Source: Notamacropus eugenii
Taxonomy: Eukaryota; Chordata; Mammalia; Diprotodontia; Macropodidae
Length of the DNA stretch: 64,000 bases
Direction: 5' to 3'
Assembly (NCBI RefSeq): GCF_028372415.1
Contig: NC_092875.1
Coordinates: forward strand, 351,870,225 to 351,934,224
Shown here in pieces: positions 33,607 through 45,841 of this stretch (position 1 is the first letter of the stretch; the number at the start of each line of letters is the position of its first letter). A program made the translations under genes and the position numbers. The notes under the pieces were generated by a model that was not told where the DNA came from, did no database searches, and saw nothing but the letters and a program-made list of their open reading frames with translations.

Positions 33607-33622
33607 CAATCTGAGAAATCTT
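33607..33622. repeat. HAL1 target-site duplication, copy 2
   Basis: CAATCTGAGAAATCTT, perfect copy of 30676-30691. Confidence 0.95.
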
Positions 33623-33844
33623 AACAGGAAAACAACACAAAACAAAATGACATCTAGTATATAACTTACACAGCATGGGTCAAAATGTTATTACAATAGA
33701 CTCCAAGACTGGTCAAAATACAGTCATGCCCCAAATTACATTACCCTGACATCCTTGTTAGCAACAAAATCAACAATATTTAACCACTAAATTCAGTAAT
33801 CATACCATAAACAGCCTGATTAAATTGCTTCATTAATTCAACAA

Positions 33845-34360
33845 TTCAATTCAACAAATGACCAATGTGTTTTAAGGCACTGAAGTAGGCAAAGAAGATA
33901 GGAAGGCAAAAATTAAACACTTCTTTTCCTAGAAGAACTTACATTCAGTTTGGTGACTAGAATATATATGAAGACAAGTACATGAAAAGTGTACATGAAG
34001 TAAACAGTTTCACAGAAGGATAATATAACTAGTGGATTAGAAAATCCTAAAGATTGTCTTTGCAAAGTGAAATAGCAGAAAATCAGGTAGAAGGAAGAGT
34101 CCATAGGACAGTTTGGTTGGACTATGGAGTTTGGGAGGGTAATTGATATGAAATAAGTCAGGACAAAAATAAGCAAGAGTTATACTGCTAAGATATTTAA
34201 CTACTAAACTTAAGAGTTTGTACTTTATCCTAGAGAAAATATGCAAACTCTGGAGATTCTTGGACAGGGGGCTAATAAGGCTAGACCTCTGGTCTAGGAA
34301 AATTATTTTGGTGGCTTCAGGAAGGATGAAAAGCATGCATATGGCTCTTTCCTAGAATTT
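33845..34360 (-). mobile_element. LINE L2 relic
   Basis: Antisense L2 3' region: 'cctagaagaacttacattcag', 'gtactttatcctagagaaaat', 'ctggagattcttggacaggggg', 'attattttggtggcttcagg'. Confidence 0.65.
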
Positions 34361-34439
34361 GATATAAAAGGAAAAAGACGCATAGCTTCAGAGGATAACA
34401 TTGATCAAGTCATCACCAGAAGATAGAAATCAAAGGATT

Positions 34440-34695
34440 TAAATGACAATAACTGACATCAACCTGAGCATGACAGGTCTAAAGTTTTAAAAGTTCTTTA
34501 CGCAGCTCATTTCATTTGAATCTCAATCTGTGATGTAAATAGAAGTATTATTATTTCCATTTTACAAATGAGAACATAAAGGGTAATCAAGTTTGGATTA
34601 CTTGCCCAGAGTCATATGTCTTTCATTCTGGAGGTGGGATTTGAACCAATGTCTTCTTGACTGTTCTCTATCCATTGAACCATGATATCAATATA
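34440..34695 (-). mobile_element. MIR-type SINE
   Basis: Antisense: 'ttatttccattttacaaatgagaac', 'attacttgcccagagtcatatg', 'gtgggatttgaaccaatgtc'. Confidence 0.75.
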
Positions 34696-34984
34696 AAGTT
34701 ATTTGTTTTATGACATTTTATGTCATATGCTACATTTTTATTTGACTGAGTTAATGACTTGATGTGAGTTATTATTTGTATATAAATAAAAATACATGTA
34801 AAAAATTAAATATTATTTGAAAGAAATGAGACTTCAGTAGAGAATGAATTGGGAATTATTTTGATACATTTGATTCTTCAATATCTATTGATCTATCTGC
34901 TTACTTTCGCATCTATACAAAATCTCTATAAGGGTCATCAACATACAAATTGAAAGCATCATCAATGAGGATATAGTAGGGAAC

Positions 34985-35250
34985 AAGGGCAGCAACGTGG
35001 CACAGTAGATAGAGTGCCAAGCCTGAAATCAGGAACACTCAACTTCCTGAGTTCACATCTGGCCTTAGATATTTACACGCTTTGTGATCCCTGGCAAGTC
35101 ACCTAACACTGTTTGCCTCAGTGTGGTCATCTGTAAAATGAGCTGGACAAGGAAATGGCAAACCGCTCCAGTATCTTTGCCAAGAAAACCCCAAATGGGG
35201 TCATGAAGAGTCAGACATGACTGAAATACTTGAATAACAATAAAGAAGGA
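34985..35250 (+). mobile_element. MAR1-like tRNA-SINE, near full length
   Basis: Best sense copy in the window. tRNA-like head (ggcagcaacgtggcacagtagatag with box A, ctgagttcacatctgg with box B), core 'ctcagtgtggtcatctgtaaaatg', 'ggaaatggcaaaccgctccagtatctttgcc', then 'gagtcagacatgactgaaat' and an AATAACAATAAA tail. The last block matches the 3' end of the RTE at 23890-23930. Confidence 0.9.
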
Positions 35251-35254
35251 AATA

Positions 35255-35700
35255 AACAGGTCTTCTGAAATGATATTCAATAATAGACCACATTTTACCA
35301 ATTTCACAGGTGACTGAAATATGTAAAGAATATAAAGTCCCATTTTATTTATTGATCACAAAAAAAAAATCAGACTTGGTAGAAAAAATGCTATTTTATA
35401 GTCTTCTTTATAAAGGAAAGTATGCCCTATAATGATTAATCAAGATTTATTAAAAGATATAACAACAAAAATAAACCTGTTTGGTGTCCTGCTGATGAGA
35501 AACATCCAATGATACATGAAACAGGGAGATGTTATTTTAAAAATATTCTATGCTGTGATGAGGGGCATCTTAATTCTTTTGTATGATAAGGTCCTCCAAA
35601 TGCTCCTAATTTTGATATTTTGTTAGTTGCATCAAAAGTGAAACTATTTCAGAATCTCCTGGATTTGGAATTAATCAAAAGTGTTTGATTTGTCTTTCTA
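35255..35700 (+). mobile_element. Second, non-BovB LINE reverse-transcriptase relic
   Basis: Broken frames give, in order, fragments like LIKKKSDLVEK (RT block 'KKAFD.VE'), KDITTKINLFGVLL, and MKQGDVILKIFYAVMRGIL where LINE RTs have 'G.RQGD.ISPKLF...LE'. The wording differs from the BovB-like copy at 22.3 kb, so this is another lineage, probably also RTE-related. Degenerate and inactive. Confidence 0.4.
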
Positions 35701-36004
35701 CACAGTAAAGACCAAATGAATGAAAAATATCTATTGCCTAGATATCATGATACATTTGAATGGATACTTTGTAGGGCTTCCAACAGCACATATATCTGGG
35801 ACAGATCACACAAAGATAATGAGGTAGGCCCTGAGTTGAAAAAAGATGGATAAAGTGGGTTGGATTTATTTTAGGAAATTGTAAAGCAATTTTACTGACC
35901 TATAACAGCAAAGGTTCATATTTAATTTAATTTAATTTAATTAGTTTTTTGCTGCATGTCAGGTTCTGAACTGTTGTCATTCCTCTTGCCACCCTACACT
36001 AGAG
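35701..36004. other. Unassigned, with (TTTAA)n run
   Basis: No feature other than a short TTTAA repeat at about 35920-35942. Confidence 0.5.
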
Positions 36005-36017
36005 AAGGCCATCACTT

Positions 36018-36090
36018 GAAACACATACACACAGACACACACAGACACACACAGACACAGACACAGACACAGACACACACACATACATCT
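36018..36090. repeat. (ACACAG)n/(CA)n microsatellite
   Basis: ACACAG units pass into CA units. A small CA run follows at 36175-36190. Confidence 0.9.
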
Positions 36091-36364
36091 CCCTCCCTGT
36101 TTCCCTACCCTGCACTAAAGAAATTTCAAATGATAGCCTATAGTGCAGATTAGGGAGCGAAGGAGGGACAGACACTCACACACACACACCCGTGGGGGCA
36201 TGTGCATGCATGTAAAACCATACTATGCATACTTCTATTATCAGTTCTTTATTCTGAAGGTCGATGGCATTTTCCTTTATAGATGCTTTGTAGTTGATTT
36301 GAATATTTATAATCAAATGAATATAGCTAATATAAGCTAATGAATAGCTTAGTCATTCACAGTC

Positions 36365-37520
36365 ATTCTTTGAACAACATTATTCTTCCTATATATAATG
36401 CTCACTTCACTCTTCATTTTTTCATGCAAATCTTTCCACTTTTTCCCTAAAATCAATCTGTTTATAATTTCTTAGATCACAGTAGTATTCCATAACAATC
36501 ATATACCACAACTTACTCAGTCATTCCCTAATGGATGGGCATCCTTTCAATATCCAATTCTTTGCCAAGACAAAAAAGGTGTTATAGAATAATTTAGAAC
36601 ATATAGGTTCTTTTCCTTCCCTGATTTCTTTGGGAAACAGACCTAATAATGGTATTACTGGGATAAATGGTATATACACAGTTTGATAGCTCTATGGGCA
36701 TAATTCCAGATAGCTTTCTTAAATTGCTGAATTAGTTCTCAGTTCTACCCACAGTGTATTAATGTCCCAATCTTCCCACATCTCCTGCAACATTTGTCAC
36801 TTTCCACTTCTATCATTTTAGTTAGTGATTAGTGTGACGCTATCTGAAAGTTGTTTTGATTTCCATTTCTCAAATCAATAATGATTTAGAGCATTTTATA
36901 TGCCTATATATAGCTTTGATTATCTTCATAAAAATTATCTGTTCACATCTTTTGACCATTTATCAATTGGAGAATGACTCATATTCTTATAAATTTGACA
37001 GTTCTCTATATCTTTGAGATATGAGACCTCTATCTGAGGAATTGTCTTTGCAAAAATTCCCCCAAATTTCTGCCTTCCTTCTAATCTTGACTACATTAGT
37101 ATTATTTGTATAAATCCCTTTGGATTTAATGTAACCAAATTACCCATTTTGTATGTCACAATGCTATCTCTTGTTTATTCATAAATTCGTCTCCTTTCCA
37201 TAAACCTGACACATAATACAATCTATGATCTGCTGATTTACGTATTATATCTCCCTTTATGTCTAGGGCATACATTCATTTTGCCCTTATGCTGAGAAAT
37301 GCTGTAAGATATTGGTTTATACCTAGTTTCTGGCAGATTGCTTTCTAGTTTCCTCAACAACTTTTACCAAATAGTGAATTTTTATCCCCAAAGCTTTACT
37401 CTTTTTGTCAAGCAGAATATCACTATAATTGTTCACTATTGTTGAAGTCTGAAAGGCCAGTATTTTCACTGGGATTTTTTTTAAACTACTGTTGCTATAT
37501 GCCAATAATACCACTGCCTC
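36365..37520 (-). mobile_element. 5'-truncated L1 (ORF2 C-terminus and 3' UTR)
   Basis: Antisense L1. 'gttttgatttccatttctcaaatcaataatgatttagagc' (about 36856) and 'accatttatcaattggagaatgac' (about 36955) are the L1 ORF2 3' part. 'cacaacttactcagtcattccctaatggatggg' (about 36508) is the 3' UTR. Upstream (higher coordinates) ORF2 continues to about 37520. The 63-codon frame 37323-37514 is a leftover of it. Confidence 0.8.
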
Positions 37521-37814
37521 CTAAGAACCAAAAATGAGCATCACACAGAAAGCAAAGGGAAAGTACAGAGTAGGCTTGAGTAAGTCATGAATTATGATAA
37601 ATGAAGAATTATATGGGGAAACAAAGGAGTCAATATCATCAAAGAATTGTATGACCAAATGAGATGGACTGATAACCTAGAGAATGCTGCATTGATATCT
37701 CTGAGATGTCAGGAGAAAGTCAGGAAGGCCTCTAGCACATTGGATCTCCTCTTCCTTGGATGATTCTCTCCCCTTTCTATTAAATTATAAATACTTTAAG
37801 AGTAAGGGACATGG

Positions 37815-38325
37815 CAGTTATTTTTGTGGGGATGTGCTTCAAAAGAAGAGATTAGAATCATAAGATATGGATTTTATTTCTGGTATCACTGCTTACAGTT
37901 TGTGTGATTTTCACTGTCACTTAACTTCTCTGGATCTCTGTTCAATCATCCGTAAAATGAAAGGATTGTTCTAAATTATCTCCAGGGTCCTTACAGTTCT
38001 AAATCTATGATTTGACCCTATGATTTGCCTCCAACTAGAAATAAAACTATGCTAGCCTAACCCACTTGGAGTCTCATGGCTTCAGAATTTCCTTCCCTTT
38101 CAATGGACTAGGTATTGTTATTAAATAAAATCTGGTATAATAGACAGTCTGGAAGCCTAATGTAAGATCTATTAATGTGAATTCAAAAGAGAAAGCGTTT
38201 TTTTCCCTTCTTTCTATTTGCATCCTCAGCATATAGCACAGTCCTAGCCTACATAGCTACATGATAAATACTTAATGAATGCTTGTTGACTGATCTATCA
38301 ATTGATTTAATTGAGCAAACTAATC
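37815..38325 (+). mobile_element. tRNA-SINE and L2 3' end
   Basis: SINE about 37830-38025: 'gtatcactgcttacagtttgtgtgatt', 'tccgtaaaatgaaaggattg', 'ttacagttctaaatctatg'. L2 3' end about 38195-38325: 'catatagcacagtcctagcc', 'acttaatgaatgcttgttgac'. Confidence 0.65.
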
Positions 38326-39190
38326 CTGATTGCTCAGTCCCTCCTGGAATGGTAGAATGACACTAATTGCAATCTGGTTTCTGTATACATGTCTACAGTT
38401 AGTAGCACAAAACAAATCACATTCAGGACATGTAATTCTGGGAGAATCTTTACAGAGAGAAGGAGGAGGAAGAGGAAAAAGGGGAGAGAGAAACTGAGAA
38501 ACAGAAATAAAAAGAAATAATAACAGTAGGCTGGAACATATGAAGAGAGAACATTGCTCTTTGAGGAAGCCACATGGACCCAATGAATCTTTGCCATTCC
38601 CACTATTTTGCACTGAAGAAATTACATGTCTAGCAGCATGTAGGCCTATATATTGGAACTATCAGCCCAGTCTTTGCTCTGAAAGTACAAAGGGAGAACT
38701 GGAGAGCATATACTATTTCCCTGCCCTGAACAATCAGTCAGTCCAAAGAACCAAAACTCCTCAAAGCCCTCATGTCATTATGCTTTGGTAGGTTATTGGC
38801 AGTTCAAAGGATCATATATTTAGACCTGGAAAGGTACCTTAGGAGGCACTGAAGCAACTTTCTTCCACTGTTGAAAAGGAGGCAGGACAAAGCATGTCAA
38901 AGATGATTGCATTACAAAGATTACTCAGGAAAAACATTGATTTTGGTGCATCTCAGCTCATGGATTCATCAGTCATATTTGTGCTCCAGAGGGAACCTTC
39001 TAACTTTCAAAAAACCTGGTTAACTCTGGATGCTCCAGTGCCATTAAGGGTAACTAGCCTCTTTCCCAGATAAGCATCCTTAATATAAGCATTTGAGCAA
39101 AGAGACAAGCTCTTCATATTAAGTTAGGGCTCTGCTAGAGGTGCTCGTGTTGTTTCTCAGTATCAGTGCCTGAAGCAGACCTTGTCCTCA
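38326..39190. other. Mostly unassigned
   Basis: GA-rich run at about 38455-38500 and a MIR-like fragment near 38815-38870 (tagacctggaaaggtaccttagg). Frames at 38320-38613 (minus) and 38540-38791 (plus) look incidental. Confidence 0.4.
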
Positions 39191-39830
39191 GTAATCTAAC
39201 TGTCCTCTAGGTCAGGAGCAGAGCCACACAAGTGTAGCAGCAAGCACGTTGACACATCCAGGATGGCCTGCTAGCACAGATTCTGAGATCTGCTTTTCTA
39301 AAATGAAAGCAACTTTTAAGGGGTCAACAATCTACTTTAATTACATATACTAACAGAGAAAATACAAGCAGAGAAATAAAGACCAATAGACAGGGCTTCT
39401 AACTATCTGACCATGAGCAATACATATCTCACAGATCAACAGACAGATCCAACTGTCTGACCATTACATATATACATAGTGACCAGAGAGAGAAGCACCA
39501 GCATCTAGGTTTTCAAAGCCAAGGGGTGTGGGGGTGTGGGGAGGACTTCTTAATGGCTACCCAGAGACTCTCATCTTAAGTCTCATCTTGAACACGAACC
39601 TTCTTCTAAACAGTAAGCCTCCAAAGCAAAACCTCACCTCAGAGTATATCTATACACTTCTCAGAGCCAGAGGGCACCACTCTCATGACCCAGTGCCTCA
39701 TTAGCAATTAACAAAAAGCATGGATCTTCCTACAAACTTCCCTTAATCTGAGACCCATTAATGGGAGAGGAGGAAGATTTTCATTAACATAAATCTCATT
39801 AAAATTACAATAAGTCAGTAAGCATCTGGT
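39191..39830 (-). mobile_element. Probable old ERV long terminal repeat
   Basis: In the minus sense the segment reads like an LTR: a C/T-rich part, then an ATTAAA-like signal followed by 'gtagattgttgaccccttaaaagttgc'. I recognise it as an abundant marsupial repeat but cannot place the TG/CA ends or a target duplication, so class and limits are tentative. Confidence 0.4.
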
Positions 39831-39989
39831 CACCTAAACAGATAAAAGGTACCAGATTTTGTATCATTCATTCTTCTTGACCAGAAAGGAGATCAAAATC
39901 TTTAATTTGATATTTTGTTCATTTTAATATCTTGGTCATGACTGCTCAATTTATTATATCAATTAAATTAATTCATTGCTACACAGCAT

Positions 39990-40225
39990 AGAGTATGGGG
40001 CATTGACCTAGGATCCTGAAAGACCTGGGTTCAAGTCCTCTCTCTCTTCTATACTGCTTGTGTCTCTGGGCAAATTATTTGACCACTCACAGCCTCAAGC
40101 AACTCCCTAGGATTATAAATTTCAAACAAGGTGTTGATGTACATTCAGGGGTGTGAAGAGGGAGTTTCCTTATAATAAGTCCTTGTTACCAATGAAATCA
40201 CAGGTGTAATCCCATCCCCACATTA
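39990..40225 (+). mobile_element. tRNA-derived SINE
   Basis: 'cattgacctaggatcctgaaagacctgggttcaagtcc' (box B), 'ctctgggcaaattatttgacc', then the 3' half 'agtttccttataataagtccttgttaccaatgaaatcac'. The same 3' half occurs at about 19990-20060 and 49290-49470. Confidence 0.8.
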
Positions 40226-40379
40226 ATTTTTTTTCTTTCATATGAAGGTCTATACATCATAAGTCAAATGTGAGGGGTAGCATGACTTAGTGGTCTTTTC
40301 TCAGTCCTCATTCTTTTTGACCTCAGTAAGAAAGAACTTGACTATAAAAATGTTCCTATGGTGATAGGAAAGATCAAGA

Positions 40380-41126
40380 CATTAACTCAGAAGAAGATAA
40401 TAATGTCAAAACAGCTACAAGCAAGGCTTCAAAGAAAACAAGTAAATGAGATAAAAATCCAAGAATTCTTGGAAGAGCTTAAAAAGGATTTAAATAATTG
40501 AATTCTAGAGGTAGAGCAAAAATTGGGGAAAGAAAAGAGAGCGATGGAAGAAAATTATGAAAACAAAGTCAACAGTGGGATAAAAGAGACACAGAAAAAT
40601 ACTGAAGAAAATAGCCCCTTGGGAAACAGAACTAGTCAAATGGTAAAAGAGGCACAAAAATCCACTGAAGAGAACAACTCCTTAAAAAGCAAAAATTCAT
40701 TGAAGAAAAAATATCTCATTAAAAAAAGTAGGATTGGACAAATTGTTTGTTTTGGGGGAGGTGTACAAAAGCTCATTGAAGAAAATAATTCCTTAAAAAT
40801 TATGATTAGACAACTGTAAGCTAATGACTCCATAAGACATTGAGAAAAATAAAACAAAATCAAAAGAATGAAAACAGAAGAAAATATGAAATACTTTTTT
40901 GGAAAAGCAACAGAACTGGAAGATAGATTAAGGAGCTAGATTAAGCTCCTTAATCTATAGATAGATTAAGCAGCTAGAATTATAACCAAGAATAATCTAC
41001 CCAGGAAAACTGAATATAACCTTTGAGGAGAAAAAACAAAAAATGGATGTTTGATGAAATAGATGACTTGCAAGCATTACTGATGAAAAGACCAGAGCTA
41101 ATTAGAAAATTTGACTTTCAAATATG
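40380..41126 (+). pseudogene. L1 ORF1 relic
   Basis: Coiled-coil-like K/E/N-rich frame (including 40523-40819) and, after damage around 40840-40985, a C-terminus YPGKLNITFEEKK...DEIDDLQALLMKRPELIRKFDF. This aligns with the end of the intact ORF1 at 31664-32752 (YPAKLNIILQEKK...MKRPELERKFDF). The RRM is largely lost. A perfect 13-bp inverted repeat lies at 40925-40956. Confidence 0.8.
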
Positions 41127-41679
41127 ACTGAAAAGAAGCAAGGTAAAGATGAAATAGAAATCATAAGGGACTCAAAAAGATCAAACTGTTTGCATTCCAG
41201 GAAGGTGATATTTATAACTCCTAAGAACTCTTATTATTATTATTATGGCAGTTTGAGGAAGTACACATACACAGAAGGCATGCGTGTAAGGTGAGTATGA
41301 TGGGATGACTTAAAAAAAAAACAGGTTTAGGGTTCAGAAGGAGAGATGCACTGGGAAAGTGGAGAAGGGAGGGCAAGAAGAGGAAAAATTAAAAAAGCTT
41401 TTATAATGGAGGGGAAAATAAGAGGGGTAGCAAGCAACACTTGAACCTTACTGTAATTAAAACTGGTTCAAAGAGGAAATAACATAAATACTTGAGTGGG
41501 TATAGAAATATATCTTATTTTTCAGAGAATCAGGAGGAGAAAAGTACAATAAAAGGGGATTGGGTATGAAAAAAGGGAAGGCAGATTAAGGAAAGCAGTG
41601 GTCAAAAGGGAAACAGATTTTGGAGGAGGCATAGGGTAAAAAAGCAGAAAGAGGAGGATGAACAGGGAAAAATAGAATG

Positions 41680-42560
41680 GAAGGAAATACACAGTCAATA
41701 GTCATAACTGTAAATATGAATAAGATAAACTCCACCATGAAATGGAAGTACATAGAATGGATTAAAAATCAGAATTCAACAATAAGTTGTTTACAGGGAA
41801 TAGAGTTCAAACAGAGATGCACACAGGAAATAAAAATAAGGGACTCAAGTAGAGTCCATTATGCTTCAGCTGAGTTAAAAAAAAAAAAATATACCAGAAG
41901 TAGCATTCATGATATCAGAAAAAGACAAATCAAAAATAGACCTAATTAAAAGAAATAAGCAGGGAAACTACACTGTGCTAAAAGATATCATAAGCAATGA
42001 AGTATCAATATAAAAAAAATACACCAGATAACATAGCATCCAAACTTTTAAAGGAAAAGTGAAATGATTCACAGTTGGAGATAGAGAGTAAAATTATACA
42101 AGAGGGGGAATTCAACTTTCCTTTCTCAGAACTAAATAGATCTAACCATACACTGAACAGGAAAGAGTTAAGAAGATGAAGAGAATTTTAGAACAGTTAG
42201 ATAGGATAGACCTCTAGAGAAAGAAAAAAGAATGGGAATGTAAAGGAGAATATCTTTTATTCAGTTGTACAGATCACTTTCACAAAAATTGACCCTAAAC
42301 ACTTCACAACCAAAAACAGGAAAGTGGAACTGTTATATACACCCTTTCCAGAACATAATGTGATAAAAAAAAATACATTCAGTAAAGGGTTGTGGAAACA
42401 TAGATTAAAAATTAATTGGAAACTAAATAATCTAATCTTAAAGAGTGGGTCAAGAACAAATCACAGAAACAATTATTTGACCAAAGAGAATGATAGCAAT
42501 GAGGCAACAAACCAAAATTTACATGTTGTAGTCACAGCTATACTTAGGGGAAAATTTACA
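41680..42560 (+). pseudogene. L1 ORF2 endonuclease relic
   Basis: Frame 41677-41949 starts as the L1 AP-endonuclease (QSIVITVNMNKINSTMKWK). At about 41790 it reads CLQGIEFKQR where active elements have CLQETHLK, so the metal-binding glutamate is lost. Later pieces follow the 'TKIDH' end of the domain. Multiple frameshifts. Confidence 0.75.
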
Positions 42561-43347
42561 TGAATAAAATGATCAAAAATATGCATCAATAAAACAGAAA
42601 GGCTAGACTGACCCATTGGGCATGAAATTTTAAAAATCAAGTAAAGTAATTTGAAAACTTGTTCTAGAAAAAAATTTTAAAACCTCAATTAATTACTAGA
42701 TTGGAAATATTGAAAATCAAGGAAAGATTAATAAAATTAAAAGAAAATCATTCAACTTATCAATAAAACTAGGAACTAGTTTTATGAAAATAACTAATAA
42801 AATAGATAAATTATTAAGAAATTTGATTTTAAAAATTTAGCAATATCAAAAATGAAAAAGAAGAATTCACCACAAATGAACAAGAAAGTAAAATCATTAT
42901 TAGGACCTCTCTTGCCCAAATATATACCAATAAATCTTATAATCTTAATGAAATAGAAGACCATTTCAAATATATAAATAATCCAGATTAACAGAAGAGG
43001 AAATAGAGTTCACAAATAACCTTATTTTCAAAAAGGAAATTAAGGAAACATCAATGCATTCCCTAAAAAAAGTCTCCAGAATCATTTGGATTCAGAAGTG
43101 AATTCTACCAGATATTTAAAGAACAACTAATTCTAATATTATATAAACTGGAAAAAAAAGACAAAGAAGTAGTCCCAACAAATTTCTTTTATGTCACAAA
43201 TATGGTGATGATACCTAAACCAGAAGGCAAAAATAGAGAAGGAAAACTATAGGTCTTAATTCCCTAATGAATATTATTACAAAAATTTTAAATAAATAAA
43301 TTTTAAATAAAATGCTAGCAAGGAGATTAAAGCAATATATCACAAAG

Positions 43348-43352
43348 ATCAT
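43348..43352. repeat. Solo-LTR target duplication, left
   Basis: ATCAT immediately before the LTR's TG; its partner is 44401-44405. Confidence 0.85.
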
Positions 43353-43455
43353 TGTAACAGCAAGCAAAGTAGGATTTTTTGCTGCTGTTTTGAATTGAGT
43401 TTTAGCCAATCAAGTGCCTTTGATTAAATCAGTCAAGAATTTTTAATTGGAACAG

Positions 43456-43497
<42 letters not shown>

Positions 43498-44400
43498 TAC
43501 ATATACACACATATACACACACATATACATACATACATACATATATATATGTGTATATATATATATATATATAGTATTGTTTGGAGAGAGAGTAGAATAG
43601 AGAGAAGAGCGAGAAGCAGAGCTGACAGAGAGAAGTGAGGGTGAGCAGGCTAGTGGAAGCTGCTTGTGGGGAGGCCTAACCGAAAGAATGTTTGTGATGT
43701 TGGGGGCCCTGTCTGTTGACCTGTGTTGATTTCTCAGACAGAAGCCCTGTCTTTTGGCTTTTATGAATGGAGATGATGGTGCTGGTAATGTGCATAAGCA
43801 TTGTTATAACCCCATTAAGTTTTGTTTTCCTAGAAACAGAAGGTGAAAACAGGAGCCCCTGGAGCCTGCTGTCAGGCAGAAGCAAGAAGAGTTCGGAGTG
43901 GAACAGTCCCCATGAACCAAGGAGCAGGAACTGAGAGCTGCCTGCGTGTGAACCCGGGCAAGAGTTGGGAGCAGTCAGCCCATGGAGGAGGAGTGGAGGG
44001 GTTTGGAAGTCAGCCTTAAGTCAAGATGCAAGAGGGCTTTACATGGACGCTGTGTATTGCTTAAGGAGATTTTTCTTACAGTGACCTAGGGATGAATGGT
44101 GTGGTATTTTCTGCTACCCCTTAAGCGTAGCATTGTGGTATGGAAAACCCTAGCCTGGAACCTGTGACTTTGGGGATGCAATGATATATGCTACGCACCC
44201 TGTGACATACTGAGTGTTATGAGATACACACATGTATCAGATGATATGTTTTGTTTAATGATGTCGCTGTGCAGGTCATACTTTATTGAACAATGTTTAG
44301 TTTATTGCTGAATAAATAGAGTTCATTATGCCATGTGATTAGATGCTTAAAATCATTCACAGCAGCGGTCCTCAGGGGTGCTGCAGGGACTGGAGTGACA
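43353..44400 (+). mobile_element. Solo LTR of an endogenous retrovirus
   Basis: Begins TGTAACAGC and ends GGAGTGACA (TG...CA), flanked by ATCAT on both sides, 1,048 bp. Excising it with one ATCAT rejoins the L1 ORF2 text 'acaaagatcat|acactacggccaggtgggattt' (translation ...[11 protein letters not shown]). A TA/TACA microsatellite (43463-43575) has expanded in its left part. AATAAA at 44311-44316 is a plausible polyadenylation signal placing R/U5 in the last 90 bp. No gag, pol or env remains. A 5-bp duplication fits ERVL/ERV3-type or related integrases. Orientation is set by the AATAAA. Confidence 0.8.
43463..43575. repeat. (TA)n/(TACA)n microsatellite in the LTR
   Basis: TA tract, TACA section, then TA tract again. 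Confidence 0.95.
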
Positions 44401-44405
44401 ATCAT
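44401..44405. repeat. Solo-LTR target duplication, right
   Basis: ATCAT immediately after the LTR's CA. Confidence 0.85.
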
Positions 44406-45841
44406 ACACTACGGCCAGGTGGGATTTATACCAGGAATGCAAGACTGGTTCAATATTAGAAAAAACTATCAACATAATTCATCATATCAAAAATAAAACC
44501 AATAGAAATCATATGTTTATTCCAATAGAGATAGAAAAAAAAACTTTTGACAAAATACAATAAGCAATTCCTATTAAAACACTAGAAATTATAGGAATAA
44601 ATGGAGCTTTCCTTAAAATAATTAATAAAATAATTCCTTAAAATAAAATAAGTATCTGTCTAAAACCATCAGTAAGCATCTGTAATGGGGATAAGCATGA
44701 GGTTCTCCCACTAAGGTCAGGGGTGAAGCAAAGATGCTCTTGAACATCACTATTTTTCAATATTGTATTAAAAATGTTAGTTTGTTTCAGTAAGAGAAGA
44801 AAAATCAAAGGAATTAGAATAAATGATGAGGAAAACAAAACTATAACTGTTTGTAGATGATGTGATGGTATACCTGGAGAATCCTACAGAATCAACTAAA
44901 AAACTAGATGAAACAATTGACAACTCTAACAAAGTGGGAGGACATAAAATAAATTCTTATAAATCATCAGCATTTCTATGTATTGCCAACAAAGTACAGC
45001 AGGAAGAGATAGGCAGAGTAATTCCATTTAAAATAATTGTAGGCAATATAAGATACTTGGGACTCCACTTGCCAAGACAAATCCAAGAGCAGCCATTACA
45101 AAATAATTTTCACAAAAATAAAGTCAGATCTAAACAATTAAAGAAACATTAACTGCTCAGGGCTAGACCAAATCAAGATAATAACAGCAACAATTCTCCT
45201 TAAATTAATTTGCTCATTTGATACCACATCAATAAAGTTACCAAAATAGTATTTTACAGAGATAAAAACGATGACAAAATGCATCTGGAAGAACAAAAAG
45301 TCAAGAATATTAGGAGGATCAATTTTTAAAAAATGAAGGAAGATGACCTAGCTGTACCAGATTTCAAAGTCTATAACAAAGTGGTAATCATCCAAACAAT
45401 CTGATACTGGCTAAAAAATAGAGGGATGAATCAGTGAAATAAATTAGTTTACAATACACAGTAGTAAATAACCATCATAATGCAATGTCTGATAAACCCA
45501 AATATCCAAGTTTTAGGGGAAGGAACTCACTATTTGACAAAAGTGGCTGGGAAAACTGTAAAGCAGTTTATCAGAGACCACCGTTTTATTTTGTATGCAA
45601 GGTCAAAATAAGTACATGATGCAGAGATAAAAGGAGATATCATGGGCATTTTAGGAGAACAAGGGATATCTTACCTGTCAGACCAATGGATAAGAGAAGA
45701 ACTTACATCCAGACAAGAGACAGAGAGAATTACGAGATGTAAAGTGGATAATTTTAATTACATTAAACTAAAAACAGTTTTGCAAAAAAAGGAAAAGCAA
45801 TGTAGTCAAGATTGGAAGAAAAGCAGAAAAATTGAAAAATT
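44406..45841 (+). pseudogene. L1 ORF2 reverse-transcriptase relic
   Basis: Starts with [23 protein letters not shown] (pieces of at most 20 residues are typical of L1 RT). The catalytic box appears as LFVDDVMVYLENP near 44850-44885 (family F-A-D-D). The following open frame 44862-45152 continues (VGGHKINSYKSSAFL). Further frames near 45642-45840 are the thumb region. Frameshifts and stops throughout. Confidence 0.8.

Noticed and set aside
34985..35060. Possible tRNA gene (box A and box B present).
   Set aside because: It is the tRNA-derived head of a SINE: the cloverleaf is degenerate and it continues into SINE core and tail.
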